In this document: positions 40,301 to 53,242 of the stretch, in pieces
Layout: each line of letters starts with the position of its first letter
Numbering within the stretch: position 1 is the first letter of the stretch
Assembly: GCA_008711295.1 (NCBI GenBank)
Contig: VUYV01000121.1
Coordinates: 1,177,436-1,241,435 of the forward strand
Source: Anarhynchus alexandrinus
Taxonomy: Eukaryota; Chordata; Aves; Charadriiformes; Charadriidae
DNA length: 64,000 nt
Reading direction: 5' to 3'
Translations under genes and position numbers: made by a program
Notes under the pieces: generated by a model
Told to the model about the DNA's origin: nothing
Database searches by the model: none
Seen by the model: only the letters and a program-made list of their open reading frames with translations

Positions 40301-43300
40301 AGTCATGCTGTTCTGTAAGCCAAGTTTTAAAATAATAACTTTATAATATGATTTTAAAGTAACTCTTAAGGGATGTTGTTGATACTATTTTATATACATT
40401 CGATTGCTGCAACCATATTTTGTAACTTACATCATTATATTTTGTCAGCAAGATCTTCAAATATTAATCATTCTTTTCACTGAAGAAGACTAAGTTAAAT
40501 CCTTGCTATATGAGTTAGGAAAAAAACTTGTCAAGTACATCTCTTCAAAACAAGCAACTTGTAGATAACCTGATGTATGTGCATACATTTTCCCCCTTCA
40601 ACTTCAGTCATTTTTCGTTACAGCAGGGAACCTGGTTCTTTGTCTTTTAAATAGAAGGGAATAGAAGACCTACTATGCTGTGATAAAATTTTACGTATAC
40701 AACGTGGAAAAGGTACCTGTCTCCTATGACCTACTTCTGAGTGCCATTCTAACCTCAACTGGGACTAAGTTAGGATAGCACCTTGAACTAGATTGTCATA
40801 TACCTAGGCAGTGCCGCAGTCACCAGCAATGAAGTGACAAAAGGATGGAGAGTCTTTTGCTACCCACTACCTGGCAATTAGGAAGCAAATAATGAACAGT
40901 TATGAGGCTCGTTTTGGACAGCAGTGAAAGAGATGGATATCAGCTAGTTAACATTAATTATTTCAGTCCATGATGTAATGTAAGTAGTAATTACATACTA
41001 GTTGAAGCTGTAGAAATACTTTCTGTGTTAGCTTTTATGCATTCTCTGTGCTACGCATTTTTAAGGGAAAAATACGTACCTTGGAAAGCTCTAATGGCAA
41101 ATGGCTTTCACCTTCTATTTAGGTTTTTATTTATATTTTACCATATTCCACGGTTAAATGACTAAGTGGCAGAAGGAAAGGTTCTGATAAGCATTCCATA
41201 TACAATGTCAAAATTAAATTATTGTGCAAATGTAATTATGATACATGCAGTCATATGTGAGTTCCTTTCATTCTCATTTATACAAAGTCTCTGATTTTAC
41301 AAGCCTGTTTATGGAATACATACCAACTGACATAATGTATATGATAAATTTTCTTCCCTCTAATGCATTGCTTTGAGCAATGAAATCCCCATCCATTAAC
41401 CACACTTTCTTTTCAAGGAGAAATTAAAACTACTTTAGCTGTATTTTAGGAATATGGTTGTACAATCTTCTCAGGTGGATGAGATGCCTCACTATGTGAG
41501 ACTAACTTAGATAAAATGCAGTTTGCAAATATACAGTAGCACATTTTTTCGTAATAACTGCATACAAGTGCTAAATGGTGGAAAGTGCTTTTGCACTTTC
41601 TGTTTTTTTTGGTAGCAAACACATTTTAGTTCCTAAAACAGTGTTTGCTGGAGTCAGCGTCTTTGCTTTCAAAGGGTGTCGGCATGTGCCTTAATCTGTT
41701 GTCTTTTGAATAATATTTTCTAATGGTTTAGTATAATATTGGTTCTGCTAACATTAGAAATTTTCACATTTGTGTAATGATGCACAGTTACCCATCACCT
41801 TTACCCATGTATTTTATTTTAGGGAATAAATGGTTCCTTTCCATTTATAACTGGGCATAGCATACTATTGCTCCAGTTTTAGAATTGAAAAAGCATTAAT
41901 AGTTTTTACACTGCCGATTTCTCTTTATCTGTGTATAAATAATTTTACATTCCTAGGATTGTTTTCATGACATAAATGAGTTGCAGGCGTATGCTCAGTA
42001 TTAGTAGGTCAGCTTTGTTGATGTGGAAGAAATGTCAATAATTCTGATGATAGGAATCTAGGAAATACGACGTGTGTCAAGGTAGATTAGGAGACAGGTT
42101 AGGATATGGTTTGGAGTAAACATTTTATAGGCTAGGAGAGAAGGATAATAAAAAAAAGTAAGTAGATTATTTTAGGTAATTTAAAAAATGTTTTTCATAT
42201 ACAGGTGTACAGCTTGTGCCAGTCATTGGAAAGACTATATTCCACTTAAAATAATCTTATTATGAGGTAGGTGTCAAGAGGTAAATGGCTACTTTCACAG
42301 AGATGGTTCTAAAATAAAACATCTCTTATTAGCAGAATGAGTCAGTTTTATGCACGGAAATCAGCCTCCCACAGTTCGTGTTGATAATTGCCCTAAAAGG
42401 TGCTCTGCAACTGTCTAAGCAGGGATGGCAACAAACTAATAACAATCTAATACTTTTTTTTTTCAAATTCAACCTAATATAAAGTATATAGCATAAAAAT
42501 AATTTACAAAATGCATCTAGTATCAGATGAATGGGACATTGCTCCACCATACAGTCATCAAGAATCTAATCATACCAACACTTAAGTAGACATGTAATTT
42601 TAAGTACATGAGTAGACCCAATTAACTCATCTGGATTAGTCACATGCATAGAATTAGGAAGATGAAAAAGCTGTTTCTCTAAAAATTGAGTTTAACTTTA
42701 ATGTCACTTCTGTAAATTTAGAGAAGCATTTTATCAAGGGAACACTGGTGTAAAAGCTGAAAGCTGATCTCTTTCTTTGTTGTTTGTAGCATTGTGGTTT
42801 TATAACTTTTCACTGTGTTTTAAAACAACAGCTAGCTCCATTAGTTTGTCAAGGAAACATTGCCTTTCAGCTTCTCCTTCAACTGCCAAACCTGGACAAT
42901 TAGAGCTCAGTAAGGAGTAATCAATTTACTTCTGTATGTGTGTAATATATAATCAGTTAAATGTGATATGGATTTAAATCGATAAAAGAAACATATCCTC
43001 ACTATCCTATTGTAAGTCTTGACCCATTAAATACCTAATTCAGCTGAACTTTGTATCAGAATGCCTGAAAAGCTTACCAATGTCTGCACACTCCTTAGCC
43101 TCTGATTAAAACTGCTTTAAAAAGTGTTTTGGGAAAAAGTGTAGCAGAGCTGACACCATTAGATAGGTTTCTTTCACTGCTTACTTCTGATGCTGTCTGT
43201 AAAAATCATACTGCATTCTGCTGCATGCAAAATTACGTTTTAAAGCTCAGTTTAATCTTTTGGTCAAATGAACTGTCCCCTGCACATTGCAAAGTTCATG

Positions 43301-43355
43301 ATCACACATCATTCCTCTCATAGGTGCTATGAAACTTGTTCCAGATCTCAAGAAA
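22312..43355. other. Long unique noncoding region
   Basis: About 21 kb without a recognisable exon, RNA gene or young transposon. It contains homopolymer A-runs (23617-23630, 25599-25615), a T-run (32701-32715) and a short GT run near 34550. The longest open frames (24021-24437, 138 codons; 27119-27445, 108 codons; 35170-35505 on the complement, 111 codons) show no domain, codon-bias signal or flanking splice structure that I could defend. This looks like a gene desert or a large intron. Confidence 0.55.
41581..41600 (+). other. Perfect 8-bp hairpin followed by a T-run
   Basis: GAAAGTGC-TTTT-GCACTTTC, then TGTTTTTTTT. The stem carries the AAAGTGC heptamer known as the miR-17-type seed, but the perfect stem is only 8 bp, far short of a microRNA precursor. 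Probably coincidence. Confidence 0.3.
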
Positions 43356-43359
43356 TAGT

Positions 43360-43545
43360 AGAGCACTCCAAGTTTGCTAGGCACACCACAGACATTAGCT
43401 GTTCCTCATGATAAGAGTATAAGCTAGGCAATTGTATTATCTCTACTTTCACAGCAGGAGACAAATTAAATAACTTGTCCAAGGCCACGTAGCTAACTGT
43501 TCCAGAAAAAGGCTCAATCTTCAGAAGCAGATTTTCTTGTTTGAT
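43360..43545 (-). mobile_element. MIR SINE (ancient amniote repeat), fragment
   Basis: The plus strand contains TAACTTGTCCAAGGCCACGT followed by AGCTAACTG. This is the complement of the MIR core, which has AGCTGTGTGACCTTGGGCAA followed by GTTA. To the left, TATTATCTCTACTTTCACAG and CAGGAGACAAATTAAA match the TTATCCCCATTTTACAGATGAGGAAACTGAG part of the complement, and GAGCACT...GCTAGGCAC near 43362 matches the GAGC.CTTACTATGTGCCAGGCAC end. The copy is heavily diverged, as expected for MIR, which was active early in amniote history. The limits are approximate. Confidence 0.72.
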
Positions 43546-46500
43546 AGATCTTCCCAGTTCATTTTGAAGTTGAAAATTTTCCATCTCGCATCAGAATGAG
43601 ATTAAGATTGTTGAAATGGTATCTTTTAGGAAAAACTAAAGGGACGCATCCATCAACTGATGGCTGATGACTCATCTGCCAAACGCAGACTGAGGATGTA
43701 GTTTCTAGCCCTCATCTCTTCAGCCACAGGCTCCAAAACCCTGGCTATTTGAGAGAGGTTTCTCATCTTTCAACTTCAAAATTTAGCAAAGAGTCTGAGA
43801 AAAACTCAACTGGTGTGTTGCAGTGAAACACATTTTTTTATGAAAGACCCAACTTCAACAACTCATCAATGCCAGTGAAAAATTGCCAGTGTCAATACCT
43901 CTGCATTATTAATGCCTCTTTCTGACAAGTACTGTCCCATTAGGATTTGGTCATGCTGAGCAATGGCCAATACCAATCCCTAGCTAAAGGACTTCTTTCC
44001 TCCAGAGGCAGAGGGCTCACATATATGCAGATCTGCTGTGCCAGCAGAGCAGCATACGAGTTCTGTAAAGACATAAATCTAGGTAAAACAACCACTAGCA
44101 GAATTGTCTGTGAAATGTTTTTTGGAGGACTGTCAACACTGGAATACGTGCTTCACTCAGACCTGCCAGCTCCACTGATATGAGTAGTAAGCTGTGGCTT
44201 TTAGTGACTGAACAACCAATTTGAGTGGTAATCTACTGCCCTACCACTTCTGGCAGTGATCTACTGCATTTGGGGAAGTCTGGCAGCCCAGGCTGTAGAT
44301 ATTTGGAAATACTGGACAAATGAATGTCATGTATTGTAGGTTTGACACCAGAAAAATTGGACCTGTTGGTGTTGGGCCTGCCAGCTTTGGCAGAGTTGTA
44401 GGTTGTACATTTCCAATGGACACATATGTTTTAGCTTTTAAGAAGAATGGCTGTCATCTGCAGAGCAGATGCCTAGGAATACTTGTGTAAGTAGGGGAGG
44501 GTTAGTAGCGCTCACATTTAGAGGAATTTGCCGTACCAGAGCCAGTGGGAAAAGCCTGCGAGCTAGAAGACTATGTTCAATTACTGGGCATGCAGAGGCT
44601 TCACCAACAGATTGGAAGTTGAGAGAGTGGAGCAGACTGTTTGGAAAGAGTTCCAAAGTAACCAAGATTTGAAAAAAAATATGCTTCTTTAACCTTAATA
44701 TAATACAAAATAATCAGTATAATTAAGTGTCAATTTAGACTGAAATGATAAAATAAAAAAGTGAGTAAGAAACTTAAGCCACTGTTAATCAATTAACAAA
44801 AGGAACTTTTTAGAAACATTGAGTATATCTGACCTTCAACAACTGCACAATGTTCTTTTCATTTATTGTAAAAATCCGTTAGAGTAACTCAAACACAAAC
44901 CACATGGCTGCTCACTTCAAATAGGCCCAGAAAAATTGAGAATGTGGATCTGCATAAACAGAAATGAGAGTTAGAGCTTATTAAGATCTGCAGAACCTGT
45001 AACAAGTTATCAGTAAAGTGCTGTTGAAATGTTATGGCAAGTTCTTTTTATGATCCTATTAGAAAACTAAAAATTGAGGTTTCAATAGAGTTGGATCTAT
45101 TTTTACATGCGATGTTGCATTCATGCTATAGTATTCATAGGGTGCATCAAATCTTGAATAACTCCTCAGGTCAGTATGCTACAGGCAATTACCCGATATA
45201 GGTCAAGACGCTGGCACAGTATATAAGGCAAAAACTCTAGTCTGTAACCACCTCCTTGAGTAGAATTTGTGACCTATTGTCCAATTGCTCATGGCAGAGG
45301 AAATTGCAGGCCATATTGTTTATATTTGAACAAAAGTACTCTCTTAGATTTCACTGAACATCTTTTGGTTTTGATATGTTAATGACAGTAGAAAAAAAGT
45401 ACTGATAGTCTTCTCTCTAGGTATAACATAATATTGAGTGCCTTCCAACCAACAAAGAGAGTAGGGCAGTAATAAGTATTAAAAGCAGATAAAAATACTT
45501 CCCTTAACTTTGAATGTTAAGTGTTGTTAAGATTTCAGTGATGTGTTTTGTCAACATACTTTTACCTGCAGTCCTAGGATGCTTAGAAAAGAATTATCAC
45601 CATCTGGAGTGTTACAGAAGTATAAAGCTGTTATCTGTTGTTTTCACCAAAACTTCAAATGAAATAGTGGCAGTAGATACCCATTTAATCAAATGTATCA
45701 CTGAGTTCGTATTTTTGGTAGCAGCAGATGGGTGGCAGTCTGGAAGATTTACCTAGAAAAGGCTCGGGGTAGTTCTGAATATTTTCCTAACATGTAAGCA
45801 TATGCTGAAAGTGAGTGAGTTACCACACTTTAGCAAGTTACTGCTCATCAGTGGTAACTGATCACGTGAAGATTTAGTCCATTCCAGTGCAAAGTATCAA
45901 ACACATTAGATAATGGAGTTCATATTGCAAGTAGTTTTTAAAGATGTTAAAGTTGGTCTGAGAGAATGGTTTTCATGCTGTAAGTGGAATAGACTAAGCG
46001 CAGTCCGGTTATCAGGGCTCAGTTTTATAATACAATAAATAACAGCAGATATAATACAATTACTTTTCAGTGTTGATCTATGCACTATTACTCAGGAAAG
46101 CTACGGTTAGTCATTACATACCAAAATTTTCTTCTGCCCTCTGCCACTAAATTATTGCCTGAACTCTAAATTAACTTAATTTTTTCTTCTTTAATAATAA
46201 GAGTATAGGAATGATTTTCTAAAGCTTTCAGTATTGTCTTAGCAATATACCCTCTTAAGTAGATAATTCCGTTTCTGAAAAAAACTTGCTTTTTAGATCC
46301 CTTAGTGTAAGTATAGCCAGGTGCAAAATAATTATAGTTTGAAAACTGAGACAGGAACAACTATTATAATTTTCTAGTAAGGTAACTCACTTTTCAATGT
46401 GTATAGATTTATTAATAAAAACATTATAAGAATTATGAAAGTTTTTATTCCAGAAATTTGTGCCAGCACAAATGCTGATTCTGCAGTTCAAAAAAATATA

Positions 46501-49190
46501 GGTTCAACCTCTGTTTCCATGGAGCCCTTCTGACTTCCATACTTCCATGCATGTTTTGTTCAATGAATACCAAAGCCAGAAATCCGACAAAAGTCTTTGC
46601 TGCATATTCTGACTGCAAAGCAATGTACAGGATGATCCTCCGCACGCCACCACCAGTAGTTCCAAATGACTTATACCAAATTTTCTTAAAGCCTCAGAGG
46701 AGTCTCAGAAATATATTTCAGGTTTCAGAAATGACCCTTACCATTGCAAATTATGACTTCAGTCTCCTCTCCCCCTTCTTCCTTTGCCCCTTCCTCTTCC
46801 TTCCCCTCTCCTTCCTTCTCTCTCTGCCCTCCCAATTGCATCCCAAAGATGTCTCTGCTGATGCTATCAATCACAGTCAGCACCAATAGGTTGTCATGCA
46901 GTTCTTTGCAATTTCTACTTATGCTCTAAAACCGATGCTACTCTGTCTTGCAGCTACCAGTAACAGGCTTTTGTGATTTGTGTTTATACCAGTGGGCACT
47001 CTGGTATCATCCCGTTCTTGTATTTTGAAGGCCTCTGTTATGAGCTTCTGAGATCTGTGGGCTTGCGGGTTTTTAATTTGGCAGTGTCAAAACAGGAGCA
47101 TGGTTAATTGGGTTATGTTAAATAGTCAGACATTGAGACCAGGTGGTGTTCAAGGACTAGGCAGGCTTTACTTCCAATAGAGTCCCTAAATTTTGTAGCC
47201 TGTCTGCAAGTTTCTTGGAAACCTTTGTGAAGTTTGTCAAAGTACGCTTTGTAAAAGTGCACTTAAATGCAAAACCAAACCCTACAGGGGTTAATGACAA
47301 TTTTTTTCCTGATTGATGAAAACACTTTAATATATACTTCCTCTAAGCATATTCTTATGTCCATGGTCATAAATTTGACCTCTATTTAAAAAAAAAAAAA
47401 AAAATTCTTGAAACTTTTGAAATGGTTTTGGAATTGAAAATTGAACCTTTCTAGAGGAGATGTAATCATAGGGGAAAAAATGATAGTCTGTAAAATAACA
47501 GCATATGCCATATTGTTAGATTTGAAGAATATCTGGTATTTGTAATATTATTCCCAATTCTATGTCAAATACTTATTTTTTCTTGTGCCACTAGCCCCAG
47601 ATCTTGGGCAGCTCCATTAGCCAGACTAATATTTAAGACTACTTATGAGCAGGCAGACTTGGACAACCTTGTGACCAAAATGTTCAACTACAATAATCAC
47701 TCCTCTTTACATGTAAAAATTATCAAACTTGCTACATTCTTCTGTGACTTTGCTTTGTCTCTTCTTACATTCATACCTGCCGATGTGATAATACCTCTTT
47801 AGCTTGTCAGGAATTTTTCTACTAAGTAGTTCTTCAGCAAATTAGGATCTTCTGATGGAAACATAACTTCTGTAGTAATATGCTGATTTTGATCAACATT
47901 TCAGAAAAAAAATAATATTTGCATTCTCATAAATAGCTGATTGGAGAAAGAGGTCCTTTCTTACAGATAGCTGTCTCATTCAGTCTTTCATCTGAAACTG
48001 GAGCTTACATTTCTTAAAAAAATTTAAACTGTCAAATACAAACAAAGATCAGGTTTTCCATGAAGCACTGCACCATTTCTCCAGAAGGTTTCCACAAGCA
48101 GACAAAATGTTCATGCAGAAAACATGCAGGAGAAAGAACAGAGAGAAACAGAGAGAACTTATGGGGAAAGGATTGGCTTCACTAAAGCTAAAATGGAAGA
48201 AGGCTTCTGGCATGTAAAATTAGGAAACCATTGAATTGAATCATTAAAATAAAAACTGCTCGAAAGTCAGCAAATGCTTCATTCTCAAGGGTTACATTAA
48301 TTTAAAAATTCAATATTATTTACAGCAACAAAAGATAGGGCAAAAATCAACAAATTGCTTGTAGGAAACACCAAACAACAGCCACAAGGAAAGGAAAATA
48401 AGAACAAAGATCAAATGTATGAATGCTTCTATACAAATATCAGAATCCAGAAATAAAAGGAATGAACTGAACAGCCTGGTTTTAGATAACGGTATTGCTC
48501 CTTTGGGCATGTTCAGAAATTGGTGAGAAATAAATTATAATCACTTAATATCGGAGAGTAAAGCACTTAGAAGTATTGAAGTAAACCATGCCGTGGAGGA
48601 GTGATTCCAAAAGTTGTTCAAATGAAGAAAGCATGGAGTGAAATAAGGCAAATACTTGAAGTATATTAACAAGCACTACAGTGTTTATATGAGTTTGAAG
48701 ATCCAGGGATAACTTCGAGGAGTGTAACAGCTGTAATATGAGTATATACAGTTACCAGTCATCTATTAGGATGGTAGCAATGAGTGTAGCACACTCACAA
48801 AAGCAGAATCTACACTGATAGGAAGAGATTTAGATCATTGCCACTTAAATCTGCTACAGATTTAAGTTTAAGCTACAAACTTTAAAAGATTGATTCTCAG
48901 AGCAACAGGCCAAAAGGAAAAAACCTAAGCAGCATATAGGAAGACATTACTTCTCTCTAGAAGTGACCAGAAGGTACCTATATTTAAAATCACTGTAGGA
49001 AAGGAAAGAATCCACTATGACAATGTTTCACGTCAGAGAGGGAAATGAAGCAGCTGGTTGAAATATCTGTCCAAAAGGCTGGAATAGGTGCAGCAGCATA
49101 ATCATTTAAAGATGTGACAGTGAATTTTCAGAATAAATGTATACCTACACAAAAACTGCAACAGGAGAGGTGGGCAGAAGAGGAGAAACG
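43546..49190. other. Unique noncoding DNA
   Basis: No gene recognised. It holds a pyrimidine-rich tract (46764-46833) and an A-run (47388-47404). The open frame 46551-46889 (112 codons) runs through the pyrimidine tract and reads as low-complexity S/P/L/F sequence, so it is not a credible gene. Confidence 0.55.
46764..46833 (+). repeat. Polypyrimidine (CT) low-complexity tract
   Basis: About 70 bases almost entirely C and T (CTCCTCTCCCCCTTCTTCC type), with only two isolated G bases. Such tracts can adopt triplex structures; here it is most simply a microsatellite-like region. Confidence 0.85.
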
Positions 49191-49194
49191 ATGT

Positions 49195-50890
49195 AGAGGC
49201 AAGGCTTCCATCATTAACAGAGAGTAAAGGAAGATATTAGAAATAAAACATCTTTTCATAAGAGATGTGTCCAACTGAAAGAAAAAATAAAGGGCATACC
49301 AGGAAGTTAAACTTTAACACAGCAATTCTTTAAAAAAGCAAGGAAAAGCTTACTGAAAGAAAAAAAGCCAAAACCCTATGAATAAAAATTCTTTTCCAAT
49401 ACATTGACCTTTATAAAATTGAAAGTGTCAAAAAATGGTCAAGAAATGAAAGGAGCACTCTTAGAAAGCAAGGTGAGAACAGGAAAAGGAGAAAGAATTA
49501 TTTGGTAGTCATTACTAGTGTGCTTTAGGAAGTTGCCATCAATATTTTCAGTGGGAGTGAATCTGACAAATTGTTTTCAATTTAAGTGTCAATGGCAAAA
49601 GTTTGAGAGTAGTAACTACTTACTATTCTGCATAGTATATGCACAAGGCTAATAAAATTTTCCTTGACCTATTAACTTTTGTGTTGTTTCTGATGCTTTC
49701 AAATCAGCCTCAGGACCAGAAGAGCAGAGAATTGTAGATGCGGTGTGACTTTTTTGATGTTGAGAGGGAAGAGAGTCTATTGAAGAGCAATAGACCAGAA
49801 AATCTGATTTATCTAGTGGATAAATTGGAAGAAAATATAATGAAAAACAGAGCTATAAGACATATGGACAAATATGATACAATGAATGTACAGTCAACAT
49901 TGCTTTTGCAAGAAAGAAGTCACATCTGTGAAATTTTATTAGGCTTCCCTGAACTCACAGTTGGAGAATGAAATAAAGGTGACCTGACTGTGTTTAGGAA
50001 TTAGGATATTCAAAAATGTTTTTGACATGATTTCTCCTTAAATCTCTTGGCTAAACTAAATTAACAGAAGCAAAGATCAATTCATGAATTAATAACCAAT
50101 TTAAAAACAGGGAAAAAAGTTGGTTAACACATGGCAAGCTCAAGTTACCAATGAGTCCTGGAAGTATCAGTGATGGATCATTTCATACTTCTTTACTATG
50201 TTGTATCTTCCTTAGTAATTTGAAAGGGGATATGAATAGTGAAATGACAACATGTGACAATGATAACAATTATTCTAGGTGGTAAAAACACAAAACTGAT
50301 TATAAAGTGTTGTGAATGGATCTCCTTAGTACTAAGTGACGGTGACGAACCTGATCTGCCATTTCAATGTTTGCAACTATGAAATAAGCTATATAGGGGG
50401 AGAGACAGGAACAACTACATCTACATAAATACAATGATGAGCTCTGAAATGAATGTTATGACTCAAAATGTCTTCATGGATAGTTTCATGAAAAAATGTC
50501 AATTTTCAATGATGTCAGGAAGGAAAAAGAATGTTAGGAATTATTAGTAAAGAAATGAAGAAAATGGAAAACTAATTATGCCACTTTGTCTAAATCCATA
50601 TACATTCAAGGTGCACCCATTTCTTGAACATTGAGTGCAGTGCATATGTGCTAGAATGAGAAGTCCAGAAAAGAGTAACTAGAAGATATGAAATCACTTT
50701 CATATGAGGTGTAGCTCATTTAACTTTAAACAAAGTGTGGCTCAGGACAAGGGGTAGGGGAAGGCTGTGTGTCAGGACAGTATAATAAATGGGTTTGAAA
50801 TAAATTATATGGAGATGGTGTGTTGAAAATGTTATTCACAATTATTTCCAATTCTTCAGAGACTTAAGTTAGATTTATCTGAGAGTCACT
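49195..50890 (+). mobile_element. Very old CR1 LINE remnant: ORF2 linker and RT
   Basis: No open frame survives, but the order and spacing of diverged CR1 ORF2 signatures on the plus strand are clear. AAAGGAGCACTC at about 49451 sits in the endonuclease-RT linker. FKNVFDMIS (CR1: FSKAFDTIS) lies at about 50009. A patch around 50230 reads NLKGDMNSEMT (NDLEKGMNSEV), followed by the decayed active-site region. KTDYKVL then MDL at 50295-50330 matches KTDCEELQKDL. TTATGCCACTTTG, TAAATCCAT and CACCCATTTCTTGAACATTG (50577-50634) match the YKSMVRPHLEY region, and CATATGAGG (50700) matches LPYEERL. About 1.7 kb, limits approximate. The subfamily resembles old reptile-type CR1 rather than the avian copy at 58 kb. 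Confidence 0.72.
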
Positions 50891-52738
50891 TCAGAGTCAC
50901 TTCCTTAAAAACTGTCATGCTTTATGGCTAAGGATAGATACTACTGTTTAAATTATGACTGGGATTGTCAGATTTAACCCTAAAGATGGAATTGTATTAG
51001 CTGGTTTTAACCAGTTTCAACTGTAGCTTAGACCTGTAAAACCTAAGAGTGTGAGACATACTCTGTAATATATTTGTGCACAAGCTTTAAAACTTTTTTT
51101 AGTTCTCCATTACTGCTTTAAACTCTTATCATAATTCCATGCTCAAGTATAGATTTATAGTTAAATCATTTTCCTACAAAAACTGCAAACTTGTCCATAG
51201 ATTTTGTTCTCCTGAAAGTAGGATTTCTGTCTTCCCATGTTTGCAATGCACCTTGTGCATTATAGATACAAAGAACAAATAAACAAACTTATGCACTTTT
51301 TTGGAGCGCTACATTTTGTGACCCTGTTGATCAATGAACTTGATTGAAAGTCGATGAAGGATGAAAAGGCCAAGATTTTTGAGGTAATAGACTTCTAGTT
51401 TATTTTGAGATCATATGATTTTTAGGGTCATAACCAAGTTTTATGTCAAAATAGAACTTTAAATAGAACTTTAATCTATAATGATCTGAATTTAACAATC
51501 TAATTACAGATTTTATATGTATGTATGCACACAAATATATATTTTACTTGTATGCAAATTATTTAACAGTGTATTTCAGTATTTTTCTACAATGCTATCT
51601 TAGAAGTAAGAAGCATCTTGAGTTATCATCAATGGTAGGTAATATATAGATATTTCTAAATCCAGAAGTGTCCGGTATGGCAGTAGCCAGCCTGTTGACA
51701 TCAAGACTATAGACTCATTAGCAACTTGAAACGTTCTCTGCTTCTTGAACTACCAATATTATTCTTCTGGTGCCTGAATTTTCCCAGGACGTCTTTTGTT
51801 CAAAGACCTGACCCTGCTTAGCTGAAGAGCTGATATGAATACAGCCTGATGTGTCATGCATGTGCAAAAAGTTTATGGAAATGGTAAACCTGACAATTTG
51901 AAATATGGTGCTCAAATGGACTCTGGAGTGGAGATATTCTTCGTTAAGTTTCAGCCCACAGAAAGATTATACAGCTGAACTATAAACTAGTAAAAATAGA
52001 ATTTGCAAATGAAGTGCTGACACAAGTCTCAGGCATAATAGGATGAGCACGATCATATATGAATGAGCCTTTCTCTCTTTCACAGTAGCATGCCATGCAA
52101 TATGCAAATAACTTGGCTTAATGAACAGCTTCATTTAAGAAAGAGTTCATGTGGTTAAACACTCAGAGACAGTTATTAATGTTTTAATTTTGTGGACTGA
52201 ACCGGAATGCATAAAATTAAATCCAAGAAAACTAAAAATAATTAGGAAGAAGTCAACTAAATGAAAGCGCTCATAAGTTAGTATGCTGCTGCTGGCTTAG
52301 GGTTTCAAACTTCAGGAAGCCAAAAGGAATATATCTTGCAGGGAGTAAATAATAACATTCATATATAAATACATGTGGATAGTTATGCAGTGTGTCAAAA
52401 TAAGTTTCATTAAGCTACATAAATCTACTATAAAGAAGTTCAAGATGACCTAATTACAGCTTATAGATATAGGTATACAGTAGGTATACATACATACCTA
52501 TGCACACATAGAAGGCTTATAGGTATGCATAACATATGCATGTTACTGCTTTAGAGGAATGAGTGTAACTTCAGACAGTTTAAAAGGAGGAAAATCTCAA
52601 CCGAGAAGCTTTGAATAAAATAGACATACACAAAAACAGTGAGGGTCTTAACTCATTATAGAGCTACTTATATACTAAATCTAAATAGACCAAATAATTA
52701 TTTTTTTTACATTTTTATTTTAGGGTTTTTTTGTTTTT
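50891..52738. other. Unique noncoding DNA
   Basis: No gene recognised. A TA/GT-rich patch with near-palindromic GGTATAC/ATACC units lies at about 52455-52540. A long T-rich tract (52701-52755) precedes the pseudogene. Confidence 0.5.
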
Positions 52739-52757
52739 TTGGTTTTTTTTTTTACTC

Positions 52758-53242
52758 AGGAGCACAGCCAAAACTTTGTCTTCACACACCAAGATGAGGA
52801 AACTTCCTGTGCTATTTGCCTGGAGCCAATGAATGACATCTGTCCTATCAGACTACAGTATGACCTGTGTGTTGGCATGCACGGTTCCATCAGGGCTGCA
52901 TCCAGGTACCTATGTGTGATAAACTGTACCCTTCCTACCAGGAATATGATAACACCCTGTATACTTCACTGTTCTGGAGCCTACTCAAGCTCCAATTCAG
53001 ATTCAGATCCAGCTCCTGCTCAACCTATTACTCAGCTCTGATCCAGCCACTGGCTGCTACAAGCTCCAGCCCCTGCTCCGGCTCCAACTTGACTCTGGGA
53101 CCTGGCTTGGGCTGCCACAGCTCTACCACCCCTGCTCAAAATGCCACATCGGCTCCACCCCCTTCTGGGGCTGCCCCAAACTGGTTCTGCCTATTTGTCT
53201 GTTATTCATCCAGCCATTTCAGTTTTGATATGAGCCAATAAA
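52758..53242 (+). pseudogene. PHF7/G2E3-like zinc-finger pseudogene fragment
   Basis: Frame 52739-53041 reads EHSQNFVFTHQDEETSCAIC then LEPMND, and an overlapping frame from 52867 reads CWHARFHQGCIQ and then YQEYDNTLY. Joined by a frameshift, these match the RING-like/PHD region of PHF7 and G2E3 proteins (EHRP.Q...TCAICLEP...Y..LVCP.C..AWFHR.CIQ, then LP.WE.N.AY). The roughly 35 residues that normally follow CIQ (a second CPLC cysteine pair and MLTMGIRIP) are missing, and so is the later cysteine-rich module. A serine/proline/alanine-rich stretch follows, comparable to the low-complexity tails of avian PHF7-like proteins. Frameshifts and deletions show it is dead. An acceptor-like TTTACTCAG directly precedes the homology, which may mean a copy that kept an intron boundary. 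AATAAA lies near 53237. Confidence 0.6.

Noticed and set aside
46551..46889. 112-codon frame with Ser/Pro/Leu-rich end
   Set aside because: The end is produced by the polypyrimidine tract, not by protein selection.
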